64,000 nucleotides of DNA from Molossus alvarezi (taxonomy: Eukaryota > Chordata > Mammalia > Chiroptera > Molossidae): positions 128,742,001 through 128,806,000 of the forward strand of contig CM073886.1 of assembly GCA_037176705.1 (NCBI GenBank), read 5' to 3'. Numbering within the stretch: the first letter of the stretch is position 1; each line of letters begins with the position of its first letter. The translations under genes were made by a program, and so were the position numbers. Positions 9,100 through 20,019 of the stretch are shown here, piece by piece. The notes under the pieces are model-generated. The model was not told the origin of the DNA and made no database searches. It worked only from the letters and a program-made list of their open reading frames with translations.

Positions 9100-11491
9100 C
9101 GGAAGGCCAGGACAGACAGCGATAATACCATGTCTGGGTAACCCGGAGTAATCAGCTGCTTAGGGCTTCCAGACGAAGCTCTTCATCCACAGACAACAGA
9201 CCTCCTTGCACTCATCCCTGCTCTCTCGGAGCTCCTTAAGCAGGGGACGGGATTCCTTTCTTCCCACGCCACTCACACCAACACGCGTGTGAGCAGGGAG
9301 GCCTCCAGCCGCCGTGGCTGAGACGAACGTGTTCCAGGAGACCTGGCCAGAGCTGGCCCATCTTCTAGATAGAGTATGGAATCCAGAACACAGCAAGCGG
9401 CATGCGTGTTGGCCAGTGTTCGCCCACACCGCTCCAGGGGCCGAGAGGTCTTGGAATCTGGGCAGGACGTAGTCTCCATTTCAGGTGGGGAAAGAATTCT
9501 CAGAGGAATTCTACCGCCTGCTGCCAACGCTGCGGCCAGCATCTTACTCCCTCCGTGCCTCCCAAACCCCCCGGATTAGCTACAGGAAACAAGACGTACA
9601 GCCACGTTCACCAGACACTCGGCGGGGCAGAAGAGCGTCAAGACTCCCAAAGGTCCCCAAACCTCGGTTCCAGATGCAAGCCTTGGCTTCCTGCCCACGG
9701 CCTCTTCAAAGGAAATCCTGCCCCGCCACGATCTCATGGGGTCCTGTAGGCCGAGGCCACACTTCAGGGGGGTGCGGGCACCTCCAGGAGGGAATCTGTG
9801 ACAAGCTGGACATGATGGCCTAGCGTGAGAGTGAGTGGGGCCAATCAAGGTGCTTTCCTGGAAAACTGAACAAGAGATGAAGTAAATTAACAATGAGAGA
9901 GGCGAGGGTAACGGCAAAGGAGGGGAACTGGGTGCCTTCATGAGGGTTGAACAGAGCTGAGAAAGGAAGCAGAGAACAGAAAAAAAAAAAAAAAAAAAAA
10001 AAAGCCCGGAGAAGCAGAAACAAGAAACCATTAAGCCCAACTGTGTTCTAATTTTGTAAGTTTTTTCCTTACCATTCTACTTACCATAGCCCATGCTAAA
10101 TCTCTTTCTGTGAGTTTCATCCTGACTCAGACACCATCTGTTTTCAATTAATCAAAAACCAGAACCTTAAGAAATTAGGATAGGTGGCCAAATTTCAATG
10201 GTAAGAAATAGGAAAAATAGGAATATAATACAGTGCTGTGATCTATCAAAGTAGGGACTTTGGAAATGCAAGAGGTCAGATGAGGATGCCAGGGTCCAAG
10301 GGCAGAAGGAAGCCAGAGGGATGGATAAAGCAAGCATGCCGAAAGCCAAACCTTCCTACGAAAGGCTCATTTGCTCAGGCAGCTGTCTTTGTTAGACCAG
10401 AGATGTTCCCTACCTTTCTCCCATTCTCGTACTGCTCCAGTCCCTCTATTTTCAGGCATGAGTGTGACAGTGTATATTTTAACATAAATTTTCAATTTTA
10501 TAATAATGTAAAAATATACCATCTAAAATGTTAGGCTGAGTTTCAGTCACTTTCTCTTTTCTTCTAGCCAATCCTATTTGTTCTATTTCAACTTAATCTC
10601 AATCATGACCAGGCAGTGATTTTAGTCAGAATTTTCTGTTTCAGTGTCTGTGTTCAACTAATATAAAAGAACTACTAAAAAACAACTTTTCTAAATAGAA
10701 CAAAGAAGTATCTAAATAGAATCACAAGTCATCGGTTGCTCCAGGTACAGCTTTTAGGTTATTTTTCATTCACTTGTAATCTCAAAAAAACAAAAAAAAA
10801 AAGTTTTTTGTTTTTTTTAATTTTGAGAATGTGTGTATGATATTCATTAATAAAGTTGTCAGCAATAAAAAAGCTAAGTCTACTGTATCTTTAGATTGTT
10901 GATTGAAAGTCATTTAGAATATGAACTTTAAAAAAAAAAAAAAAACTTTCCTAGAAAAGAGAGAGAACTTGTGAGATTGATTAGGAGAGAAAAGCTACAG
11001 AAGAATGAAAACAATGAGACGGACAGAATGAGCAAATACATTGGAAAATGTGACTTAATCCTAAAACCAGGCTACTGTGGCTAGAACAGATCAATTTCTT
11101 TCACTGTTTAATTGTTCTATTCTATTTCTGAATTCACTGCATGAATTAGAAAAATTTTGGACCAAGAAGGAAATCAGGGGCTGATCATTTGCTCAGCAGG
11201 ATTCAGGAGATAAGAATCACAGATAAGAGGCTCTGTTCTCTTTTATCTTCCTGCTCTGCAGCTCCAAACCTAAATTTCACTTTTTTATTGTCATTTCCTT
11301 TTCTCCTTTACCCATCCCTTCCCTAACCCACTCCAGACACATGTGTCCCATGTCCCAAGACAGGCCTGCACTTTGAGGATAACCTCTCCTCAGCCCATCT
11401 CCCTCTCTGGTTCCTAGAGTGTTGTTGCTGTTTTCAGGCATCTTAGAAATAGGACTGCCATGATGTTTGACTGTACGTCATTAGACGTCCA

Positions 11492-11499
11492 TGACGTCA
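11492..11499. promoter_or_regulatory. Isolated consensus CRE (TGACGTCA)
   Basis: A perfect CRE palindrome, with further ACGTC cores just before it at about 11476-11480 and 11485-11489. It lies about 3 kb upstream of HCN1 exon 1. Function is inferred from the motif only. Confidence 0.5.
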
Positions 11500-12538
11500 A
11501 ACAAAGCGCCGTGTATTTCAGAGGAATCTAATCTCTGAGGACACATCAGAGACTATCAATTATGAATTTACTTCATGAGAATGTCCCATAGTTGTTGTAA
11601 TGGGTGCTGTTCAGTATATACCAGGACTATGCATCTCTGAAATAGTTTCATTTCCTTTTATACTCTGCTTGGGATCAGACTGCAGACAGCAGCAGAAGAT
11701 TAATATGAAACTAAAATAAAATCATGCAGCAGACGCAAGCACGTGTGAAATGAGACAGAAAAGACTTGAAGTTTGACAGCTTATTGGAAAATCCTCAGGG
11801 AAACTTAAGGGTTTCAGAAATAAAACATTTCAGTCTTTTTAATGGGAGATAGCAATATGTTAAACGTGTATTTCACATGTAATGAAACAAAGTCAGATCT
11901 GTCTGTGTTAGAGAAAGCAGTTGTAAGGGACAGTGGGAAGAATCAAAGGCAACCTCACAGTCTCTGTGCGTCTGCACAGAAAAACTCAATTATCTCCCAG
12001 GAGAGCATCCAGCAATATCATGCTTACTGTGAAGCATTGGATCTGTTGAAGTCAGAACAAGGCACTCATACCCAGCATATCTGCAAAGGAGAGTATATTT
12101 AGTTGATCATATTGCTTCCCTGAAAACCCAAAAGAATCACCTGCAGAATCATTATAGTTAATAATAAAATTTAGAAAGTAAACATGGAAAAATTATATTA
12201 AAAGTGAAAGGATGGAAAGAGATATTCCATACTATAGAAACCAAACGAGAGCAAGGGTAGTTATATTAATGTCAGAAAAGATAGGCACATATAGGAATCA
12301 ACCAGTGCACGCACAAATAAGTGGCACAGCAAAGTGATGCTTCTCTCTCAAGAGCTTATAAACATGAAAAATTGACATAGCTTTTATATGGTGGGGCTAC
12401 TTGTTATCCAAAGTCCATCTGGGTCCAATGCTGCTTGTGCGCCTGAGATGAGGTACTTATTTCAGTGAGAAATATATGTAACTTTTTAAACTCACATGTG
12501 TCTTGGCTTTGAAAATTAGTGACTGTCTCATCACCAGG

Positions 12539-12570
12539 TGAATGAATGAATGAATGAATGAATGAATGAA
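12539..12570. repeat. (GAAT)8 microsatellite
   Basis: Perfect tetranucleotide run of about 32 bp. Confidence 0.95.
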
Positions 12571-14257
12571 CAAGACAAAATGGGATTAATAAATTGCCAA
12601 TAGTGAGCTAATGAATGTTATTTTTCTTCTTAAAGTCTTGTTCCCCTTTGACCTTTTACTTCCAAGGCCAAATCTCATGACTCATTGTCTAAGAGAAAGG
12701 AGGTGGGTACTATCACAAAGAGACTATTGATGAACTCTGAGTCTCAGCTGACTTTCCCTACCTCTTTAGCAAGAAATTTCAAAGCAAGTCTGAAAATGAA
12801 GTTGCATACTATTACAAACAAACAAGCAAAAAGGCTATGATTGGTTTTGCCTCTGAATCAATTAGAATGCATAAAGTGGGTTAAAGGAGGTTCATTTTTG
12901 TGATTCTTGTCTCTAGCAATTGACAGAGTCCTACATTGCCAGTGTTTGCTTACCTGTTGGTTTTGTTACCCTCCACCCCACCTCAGCAATGGTATTACTT
13001 TACCCTTATCTATTCACATCCTCTATTCTTAATATTTTTATGAACAAATGACTTAATTTAAAATAAATGACCTGGAATTGGTATAAAATCTTAGCTGAAG
13101 AAAATAGGGTAAGCAGTCCCACAAAGGACAAAGTTTGACCTCATTGGAAAGGAGGAATGAATTAAACAGCATCCCTGCATTCTGAAATATTGGTGCCCAT
13201 TTAGAGAAACTTATCACTCCTTTTTGCTAAAAAAAAAACATTGGATATACATATTTTGAAATTGCAGGTAGGAGTCTTATGTTGATTTTCTTTGTATAAT
13301 CCCTTTCTTTGAGTTAGAGCCCTTTCTTAACTCTGCATGGTGAGACCTGGGCTCTGACCACTGGACCTGCTCCCCCTGTGTGGGTGCTCAAACCAAGGCA
13401 GGAGGTGAAGGTTCCTCTCCCACACTCTGAGCTCTGCAGCAAGGACTGGCAAAGGGCAGCTGGAGCTGAGTTTTCGTGATAACAGTGCAGAGGGCAATCC
13501 CTACCTTCTCCTACGAGAATTCCAGGGAGCTGCCCTCATTTGTGTCGGTGCGGAGATCTTCCTTGAAGTCCATAAGACCCTGTGCTCTGTGTTCCTTACC
13601 GTCCCTCCAGGTTCGATCTCTGCCCTTCTCTCCCCTCTCTGTCCCAGAGGCCGACACCCTGGACTGCAGCAACGTCCTCCTACAGACTCTGACCTCCCGA
13701 AGCCAGTAGGAGGCACCAGTAGAAGACAGAAGGGCAGGAGGAGAAAAAGAATAGGGGTTTAATTCCCCTTGTCCCACCTTCCTCCCTTCCTAATCACAGT
13801 TCTACCCTAGGGGTTTTCTTCATGGCCACAGGTCCTGTGGCCTGCTCAAGGGCCCTCTGGCCACTTTACAATTGTTAATGTCTTCCGCTGGGCCTAATCC
13901 TAGGGTAGCTCCTTCCCCTTCGCCGCCCCACCATCCCTGCGGGTCTTTATCCCTCTGCCTAAGTCTCTGTGTGCCGCCTCTTTTTTCATTAGATCTCTTG
14001 AGAGTGGCTTCTTTGTTTCTTGTCAGGAGCTTGACTAGTAAAACTTCTTAATACTTATGTAATAAACCCCTTTGTCAGGGTGGGCATCTGGTTTCCACAC
14101 CGAAGGTCCCACAGAAGCATTGATTTTCCTGTTTCTTTATTTTACATTTATAGTCATCAAAAGTATTTACTTCTCATTATGTGTATACATGAGAGTATTA
14201 ACCATACTGTGTGAAGGCAGAATCCATGAGACAACAAATGTTAAGAAAAATAATTTA

Positions 14258-14370
14258 GCCCTGGCCGGTTTGGCTCAGCGGTTCGAGCTTCAGCCTGCGG
14301 ACCAGAGAGTCCTAGGTTCGGTTCCCGCTAGGGGCACATACCAAAAAAAAAAAAAAAGAAAGAAAAAGAA
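14258..14370 (+). repeat. Short Ves SINE (tRNA-like head plus A-tail only)
   Basis: The head GCCCTGGCCGGTTTGGCTCAG, B-box GGTTCGGTTCC and CCCGCTAGGGGCACATAC are followed directly by an A-rich tail; the usual 130-bp CT-rich body is absent. Flanks AAAAATAATTTA (14246-14257) and AAAAAGAATTTA (14363-14374) form a 12-bp target duplication with one mismatch, so this looks like a complete insertion and not a broken one. Confidence 0.85.
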
Positions 14371-14374
14371 TTTA

Positions 14375-15885
14375 TATTTTTAATTAACCATACTCTCACA
14401 TATGCACATGTTGAAGTATACTTCAATATGCATTCTCTAAGACTATTATTCAGCAACATTTGTTTTTTTAAAAAGCTTCTTAACCCAATTCTTTTATAAC
14501 AATCTTTGTGAAACATCAGCTGTAAATCTAATATGCATTCTACCTATTTGGATAAAAAACAATATGACTTTATCCCTCACCTCTCTGTTTTCCCTCTACC
14601 TGATGTCCTACTTGTCAACGATTCCTATTTTCTCCACATTCTGAGCCTGACTGCTCACTGCTTTGCCTCCTTGTAATGTAAACGCAAACTCCATAGCCAG
14701 AGTGAGTCTTTACCGCAGAAGCCAGGCTGGGTCACTTCTCTAAGCCCAGTCCTCTCAGGGAATGCTTTCCTAGTGAAAGCCAAGATCTCCGAAACCCTAT
14801 GACCTCTCTGACCCCATTGCCTACCGCCCCCTCCCCCAACCTCTGCTCCAGCCACTCAGACCCTCTGACTCTTCTTTCACCTCCCAAGCACACTTCCGCC
14901 TCAGGACCTGGGAGCTCTGTTCTCCTTGCAGGGTCTGTCTCCCACCCCCAGCAGGGGTTTGCTCCAAGCTCTCTCCTCAGAGAACCTTCCTGGTCATGCC
15001 ACATAAAAAGCAACCCCCCTTTCTCACCCTCTCTCTCCTGGCTTTACTTGTTATTTTTCTCCTCTGCTCTGGACACCAAGTGAAGTGCTCAGCATTTTAA
15101 TTCTTTGTTTGTTGATTATCTGTGTCCCCCACTGGGATATAAAGCCACAGGCTGTATTCAGTGCTGTGGTTACAGCATGGAAGCGAAGCGAGGACTAGCC
15201 CTAGTCTTATTCAATAAATCATTTTGGAGTCAATGAAACAATAGGCATAGTCTCTCCCTTCAAGGTAAGGAATTTACAGCAAAAGATAGCTAAGTGTGTG
15301 TCCGTGGTTATACAATTATTGCAATTGTCATTTTTAATACAACCCACTAAAGGCTTAAGGAGATCCTCTTACCAAATGAAAAAATATTTTTTTCACAGAG
15401 TATTTCTCTTCTCTCTTTCTCCATATTTCTATGGAAATGGTGTTTTATAGAATGAGGGTCATTTCATGCCAAATAATATAATAGCAGAAAAATTATTGAG
15501 TCAGTGTTAAAATTGAAGATGATTTAGGTAGCTTTATGCAAGAGAGAAATAACAGTAAGGTTTAAGTTCAACAATATATGTTTTCTAGAAAAAGGAGATG
15601 AGATATTGATATATCTTTACGTGGACACTAGACTTTGGGAAAGTCCTATTTATGAGCAATATCTTGAAAAATGTAACTTTTCAATAGAAAAAGAAGCAGC
15701 AATTTATCATGGCCTTAACAGGTTGACAAAGTTGATAAAATCGATAGATTATATTTAGGTCTTCAAGTGTGTAATAAATGAATCCATGCAGCATGGGCAG
15801 GCTGGAGATTGTTCAACGGTACAAAAAGGACTCTCATTTAGACCTGTTACTTGACTTAATTCGGGAACAGCAAAGCTTGGTGATA
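14375..15885. other. Unassigned intergenic sequence
   Basis: No recognisable gene or repeat. The part 14640-15060 is moderately GC- and pyrimidine-rich, with ORFs in several frames that share no known motif; the rest is AT-rich. Confidence 0.4.
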
Positions 15886-15990
15886 AAGGCACTTGGGTGG
15901 TCTGGAGTCAGATGCACAGACTCAGATTACCGGAGCCGAAGCAGCTGTCGGCAGCCAGCTACTGGTCCCAGGGTTCAGATGGGATCATAG

Positions 15991-16093
15991 GTGTAAGGCC
16001 GGGGGGTCCGGGGACTCACATGACCGGGAAATGGACGGCCGAAGAGAAATCCCAACCACCAAATACCCCCTCTGTGTTCCTCCACACCACCCC
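15991..16093 (+). repeat. Direct repeat, copy A, within the ERV relic
   Basis: Shares GACCGGGAAA, CCGAAGAGAAATC, AACCACCAA and CTCTGTGTTCCTC in the same order with 17219-17345. It lies before the integrase fragment. Confidence 0.7.
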
Positions 16094-17218
16094 CACCTCC
16101 TGCCAACTGTCTCCCCTTCCTATCGCTGCTCCGACATCCCTTAAGGGAACTCGCCCACCGGACCCTTCCTCCTGTGGGGAGCCCGACGACTCAGCCCACA
16201 GTTCCCCTCCAGCCAGGGGACAGTGTCCTCCTACGGGAACTCCAGCCCGGCTCCTTACAACCCAGGTGGACGGGACCTCATACGGTAGTGTTGACCACCC
16301 CACAGCAGCCAAGCTCCTGGGGCAGGCACCCTGGTACGTGTTTCCCGCCTCAAACTGGCTCCACACCAGGATCACTGGTCTGAGCCCTGGGGCCCACCTG
16401 CCTCCGGATTACCCGGACCTGGACGCTATGGATCCTCCTCCTCCTGGCCCTCCCTCGGGGAAACCTCACCACAACTGACCGGATCAGTGCCTCTGTCTGG
16501 AGGTTCTGTAGCAAGAAAGCTGGACACAATGTAGGGTAACTTCCGCTCACATCATAGCCACGGGCTGTCATAGCCACGGGTCTGCCAGCCCGGCCGTCAG
16601 GCAGCGGGAACCGTCACAGCCCGCACTCTAAAATGAAAAGTACACCTGGCGCGGCTAGTTCCGCTGTCTGCTTCACCCACCATCAGACTCGAGACTACTG
16701 CCCACGGTGTCCTGAGACATACAGCGGTGTCCCTACCGCTCGTGTAAAAGAAATTACTTTGGGCCAAGTGATTTTGAACTCATTACGAAGGACCCCGGGG
16801 ATGAGAGATGGGTAAAGGGGGTAGAGGGAAAAGTCTATCGATGGCACTCAGATGCTTCCCCATCAGGCACCTGTACCGTCATCTCAGAGGTCATGGGACA
16901 ACGGGCCAGGTGCCCAGCGTCATGCTCCGCAGCGAGGCTGCTCTGGACAGACACCGACGCCGGGCAGGATGCGCACTCCGGTCCGTTCTCCTGCTTGGCC
17001 CTGACAGCCAAGGGACTGGCATCCTCAGCCACCCCGACGGGATTTCTGCAGAACCGCATCCGCGAGCTTTCTCGAGTGGCTGTGAACCAGATGCTGCTTC
17101 ACCCCTACCTGCGACTCCCACCTGAGCCGCTGGCCACCGACCTCCCCGACCCCGACGCCCCTACCCAGCAGGGAGTAGCCGACAGAAAGCGGCGCCCCAT
17201 CGAACGCAAAAGGTCCGA

Positions 17219-17345
17219 AGGTAGGGCCGGTGGCTCCCGGGAGTCACACGAGGGGACCACGCAAACCGGGAGTCACCGGACCGGGAAACGACGCCCGAAG
17301 AGAAATCGAAACCACCAAGTGCCTCGCTCTGTGTTCCTCACCCCA
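17219..17345 (+). repeat. Direct repeat, copy B, within the ERV relic
   Basis: Homologous to 15991-16093, with an extra roughly 26-nt internal stretch that itself repeats the CGGGAGTCAC motif. It lies after the env-region remnants. Confidence 0.7.
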
Positions 17346-18474
17346 CCCCTGTGAAACGTTCCTGGGGTCACAGCAGCGCCACTTACCGGCCTCCCGTGGA
17401 CCGGGGGGCCTCCCGACGCTTCGAGGAAGCTTCGCCCGCGTTTGCGGCTCCGTTTCTCTCTCTGCCTCCGCGAGAAACCTTGCAGGGGGGACCGTGGTGA
17501 CGCATCAGTGAAGACACGTTTCTTTTCTGTGGGTGTGGGCTGACCCAGATCAGAAGTGTTCGTCACAGCGGCTGGAAAACTGGCGAGGGGCCATCGGAGC
17601 GCACCTGTGTGAAGATGGAGACGCTTCTGCGGCAAAACGCCCGTCGCCATGAACCTGAACCGGTGGCACCGCCGTCAGAGGAAGGACGCGGTGGTCTAGA
17701 GCCAGCCCAGCGGCCACCCTCCGGGGCGGCTGGGGGTCCAGGAGAGAGTCGTACAAGACCTGCTTCACACCGTGTATGACATCTTAGGGAAAGGGATTCT
17801 TGGGCTCCTTACAACAAATTGCAACACCGAAGGGGACAGACATACCCTTCCCAGTCTAGACCGACGGCACGCACTTGCACACGCTTGCCAAACGCCGGGT
17901 ACTAGGCGGTTCACACAGCGGGCCGGCTCCCCAGCATCAGAGCCGTGCCCTGTGAGAGGAAGTGGGGGTCCGGGGTCCGATCGGAGGCGCCCCGTGTGTC
18001 ACCCAGAGGCAGCTCCCCTCACTGCGAGGTCCTCTGAGCCCCGTGGAGCAGAGCCCGCCGAGAGCGTGCTTGTTAGTGAGCACAGGGCCGCAGCTCTTGG
18101 AGGGGAGGCGGGTCCCAGGAAAATGTCCCAGGCAGCCAAGAGGGTGAGAACAAAGACAATGTAGTTCCTTCTAAAGATAGCCTCAGATTTCCTCACAAGC
18201 TGCTAATGAAGGTGGAAACTTGGGTTAGATGAGTGGCATTCCCTCCTCTCGAAAGTAGGCCTGTTGAGAAAATGATTCTCTCCAGGAACGTCTGCAAAAT
18301 CTGTTCTTGTGAACGTCGTGGGACATATGTATCTTCTATCAAATGGGGAAGATGGGAGTTTGTAAGGAACATCTGAGCCGACAGCACGCACAGCTGCTCT
18401 GCCCTGTTTCGCGTCTTCGGGAAGGTAGTGATGACTTCCGAGCATGTGTATATACATTCAAACCCCCCTGCCTG

Positions 18475-18717
18475 GCCCTGGCAAGTTGCTCAGTGGTTAG
18501 AGCATCGGCCTGTGGTCCAGAGAGACCCAGGTTCAGTTCCTGCTAAGGGCATGTACCTCGGTTGCAGTTTGTCCCTGACCCTGGTTGGGTCATGCAGGTG
18601 GCAGCCACTCGATGTGTCCCTTTCATGTCAATGTTTCTCTCTCTCTTGCTCCCTCCCGCTCTATCTGAACAACAACAAAAAAAGAAAAAAGAAAAAAAAA
18701 TGTCCTCGGGTGACGAT
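18475..18717 (+). repeat. Ves-type SINE, full length
   Basis: GCCCTGGCAAGTTGCTCAG head, B-box GGTTCAGTTCC, a CATGTCAATGTTTCTCTC body, TCTGAACAACAAC and a tail with TGTCCTCGGGTGACGAT. Confidence 0.9.
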
Positions 18718-18719
18718 AC

Positions 18720-19310
18720 AAAAAAATTTAAAAAACCACTGCGTGTTAGCAAGTCAGTTCTAGTTTATTGGACTTAGGAGAGGCAGCAGTTAAATGATGA
18801 AGTCAACGTCAGTGGTGTTTTTTCTGTTTTACTGTTTGGCATCCACTTCTCACACTGCACAGGCTTCCGATTTCACTTCCACACGCGACCTCGCGACGCT
18901 GAGCTGTGTTGGTGGCACAGTGCCTTACGGGTCTCAGTCCTGCCCTGCGATATCTGAAATGAGGTGGAGCATTTTAGGGACAGTCTCTCTCCTCACCATT
19001 CCAGGAGAGAGAGCCGAGCGGGGAACACAGGATCTGAGCTCTTTCCCTCCGGTTTTGAACCCGGAATCAAGTGCCATAAGGAGAAATACGCGTGATCTTG
19101 CCTACGTATTCCAGCGACGGCACACGAAGGAGACTTTTAAGCTCTTCCTGCCTCAAAATACCCTGGATATACTTGGTTCCTGTGCTCTCCAAGCGAATTT
19201 CTTCTGCTTTCTCTTCAATCGTGTGGATTTTCTTTTTGCTTAAGTTAGTCCTTCTGGCTTGTAACCAAATATCTTGGTACAGATACTGGTGCCAGAGTAA
19301 GGTGAAAATA
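18720..19310. other. Unassigned intergenic sequence
   Basis: The longest open frame (18794-19243 plus, 149 codons) starts with a hydrophobic stretch but matches no family I know and shows no exon or promoter context. I regard it as chance. Confidence 0.4.
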
Positions 19311-19314
19311 TAAA

Positions 19315-19690
19315 CTGCTGTGGTTTCTAAGTTTGCATTTCCCAAAATTCTTATGTTGGAGCCCTAACCCCTAAGGTGAAAGAATTTGGAGGTGGCCTTT
19401 GGGAGGGGACTAGTTCCTGAGGGTGCAGCCACCACAGATGGTTAATGGCTATGAGAGTCCCAGTGAAACCCCTGACCTTCCACCTGGTGAGGGCACAGGG
19501 AGAGGTCAGCCACCTGCCACCTGTGCGGCGCCTTCACCGGAACCCCGTTGCGCCTACTCCTGGCCTTGGACTCCTCCCTTCTAACAGGGAGGAAGAAATA
19601 TCTGTCCTTGAAACCATCAAGTCTGCGGTCTGTTTTACAGAAGTCTGCAAGTACTAAGACACAGACCATGAGCGAGCTACGGGGAATCTG
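19315..19690 (+). mobile_element. MLT1/MaLR-like LTR remnant
   Basis: Contains, in order, CCCAAAATTCTTATGTTGGAG, CCTAACCCCTAAGGTGA, GGAGGTGGCCTTTGGGAGG, CACCTGGTGAGGGCACAGGG, CCTTGGACTCCTC and AGTACTAAGACA. This is the sequence order of a common ancient mammalian LTR family of the MaLR type. The family name is from memory; the copy is diverged. Confidence 0.55.
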
Positions 19691-19902
19691 AAATTGACTG
19701 TATTGATGAGATGGAAACTAAAAGCAGCAAAACTCCCGTCCACCTCCTGATAAAGGGACCTGGGCACTCGCAGCACCGGGTGGAGTGGAAGGCAGCTCAC
19801 TGAGTGCTCAGCTGTGGCCGCTCAGCCCCAACTGCCCATTAAACAGCACCACTCAGGAACCAGCTCACAATGGCGAGGAAGCAATGTAAACAGCACAAGG
19901 AA

Positions 19903-19905
<3 letters not shown>

Positions 19906-19936
<31 letters not shown>

Positions 19937-20017
19937 CGTGCCCCCAACAGGAACTGAACCCAGGACTCTCTGGTCCGCAGGCCGACCCTCCAACTGCTGA
20001 GCCAAACCGGCCAGGGC
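19906..20017 (-). repeat. Short Ves SINE (tRNA-like head with (GA)n tail)
   Basis: On the minus strand: GCCCTGGCCGGTTTGGCTCAG head, B-box GGTTCAGTTCC, then GGGGGCACGTAC followed immediately by (AG)n. It ends at the same point as the copy at 14258-14370 and lacks the CT-rich body. Possible GGAATC target duplication (19899-19904 and 20018-20023). Confidence 0.85.
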
Positions 20018-20019
20018 GG

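Larger units (their letters stand above)
9100..14245. other. Upstream flank of HCN1, mostly unassigned
   Basis: No gene can be supported. Contents seen: a 24-bp poly-A run (9980-10003), A-rich runs near 10788-10802 and 10930-10945, a (GAAT)n microsatellite (12539-12570), and a CRE at 11492-11499. The open frames (for example 11842-12102 plus, 86 codons) match nothing I recognise and lack gene context. About 13330-14060 is more GC-rich and ends near an AATAAA (about 14061-14066); it could be an old LTR, but I could not identify one. Confidence 0.5.
15885..18165 (+). pseudogene. Degraded gammaretrovirus-like endogenous retrovirus (integrase C-terminus and env-region remnants)
   Basis: A GC-rich block unlike its AT-rich flanks. 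At about 16195-16300 one frame shows the integrase C-terminal signature seen in gammaretroviruses (LQPGDSVLLRE, LQPRWTGPHTVVLTTP). The match then passes into another frame around 16300 and again near 16345, so at least two frameshifts break it. Around 16425-16460 a hydrophobic leader-like run (ILLLLALP) overlaps the end of the integrase region, the usual position of an env signal peptide. Downstream to about 18165 there are only scattered, frame-broken stretches; I could not identify a transmembrane subunit, gag, protease, primer binding site or a pair of LTRs. The copy cannot encode a protein. Limits are set by base composition and are approximate. Confidence 0.55.

Noticed and set aside
13330..14066. 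Possible solo LTR ending near AATAAA
   Set aside because: No TG...CA ends or target duplication could be found, and no family was recognised.
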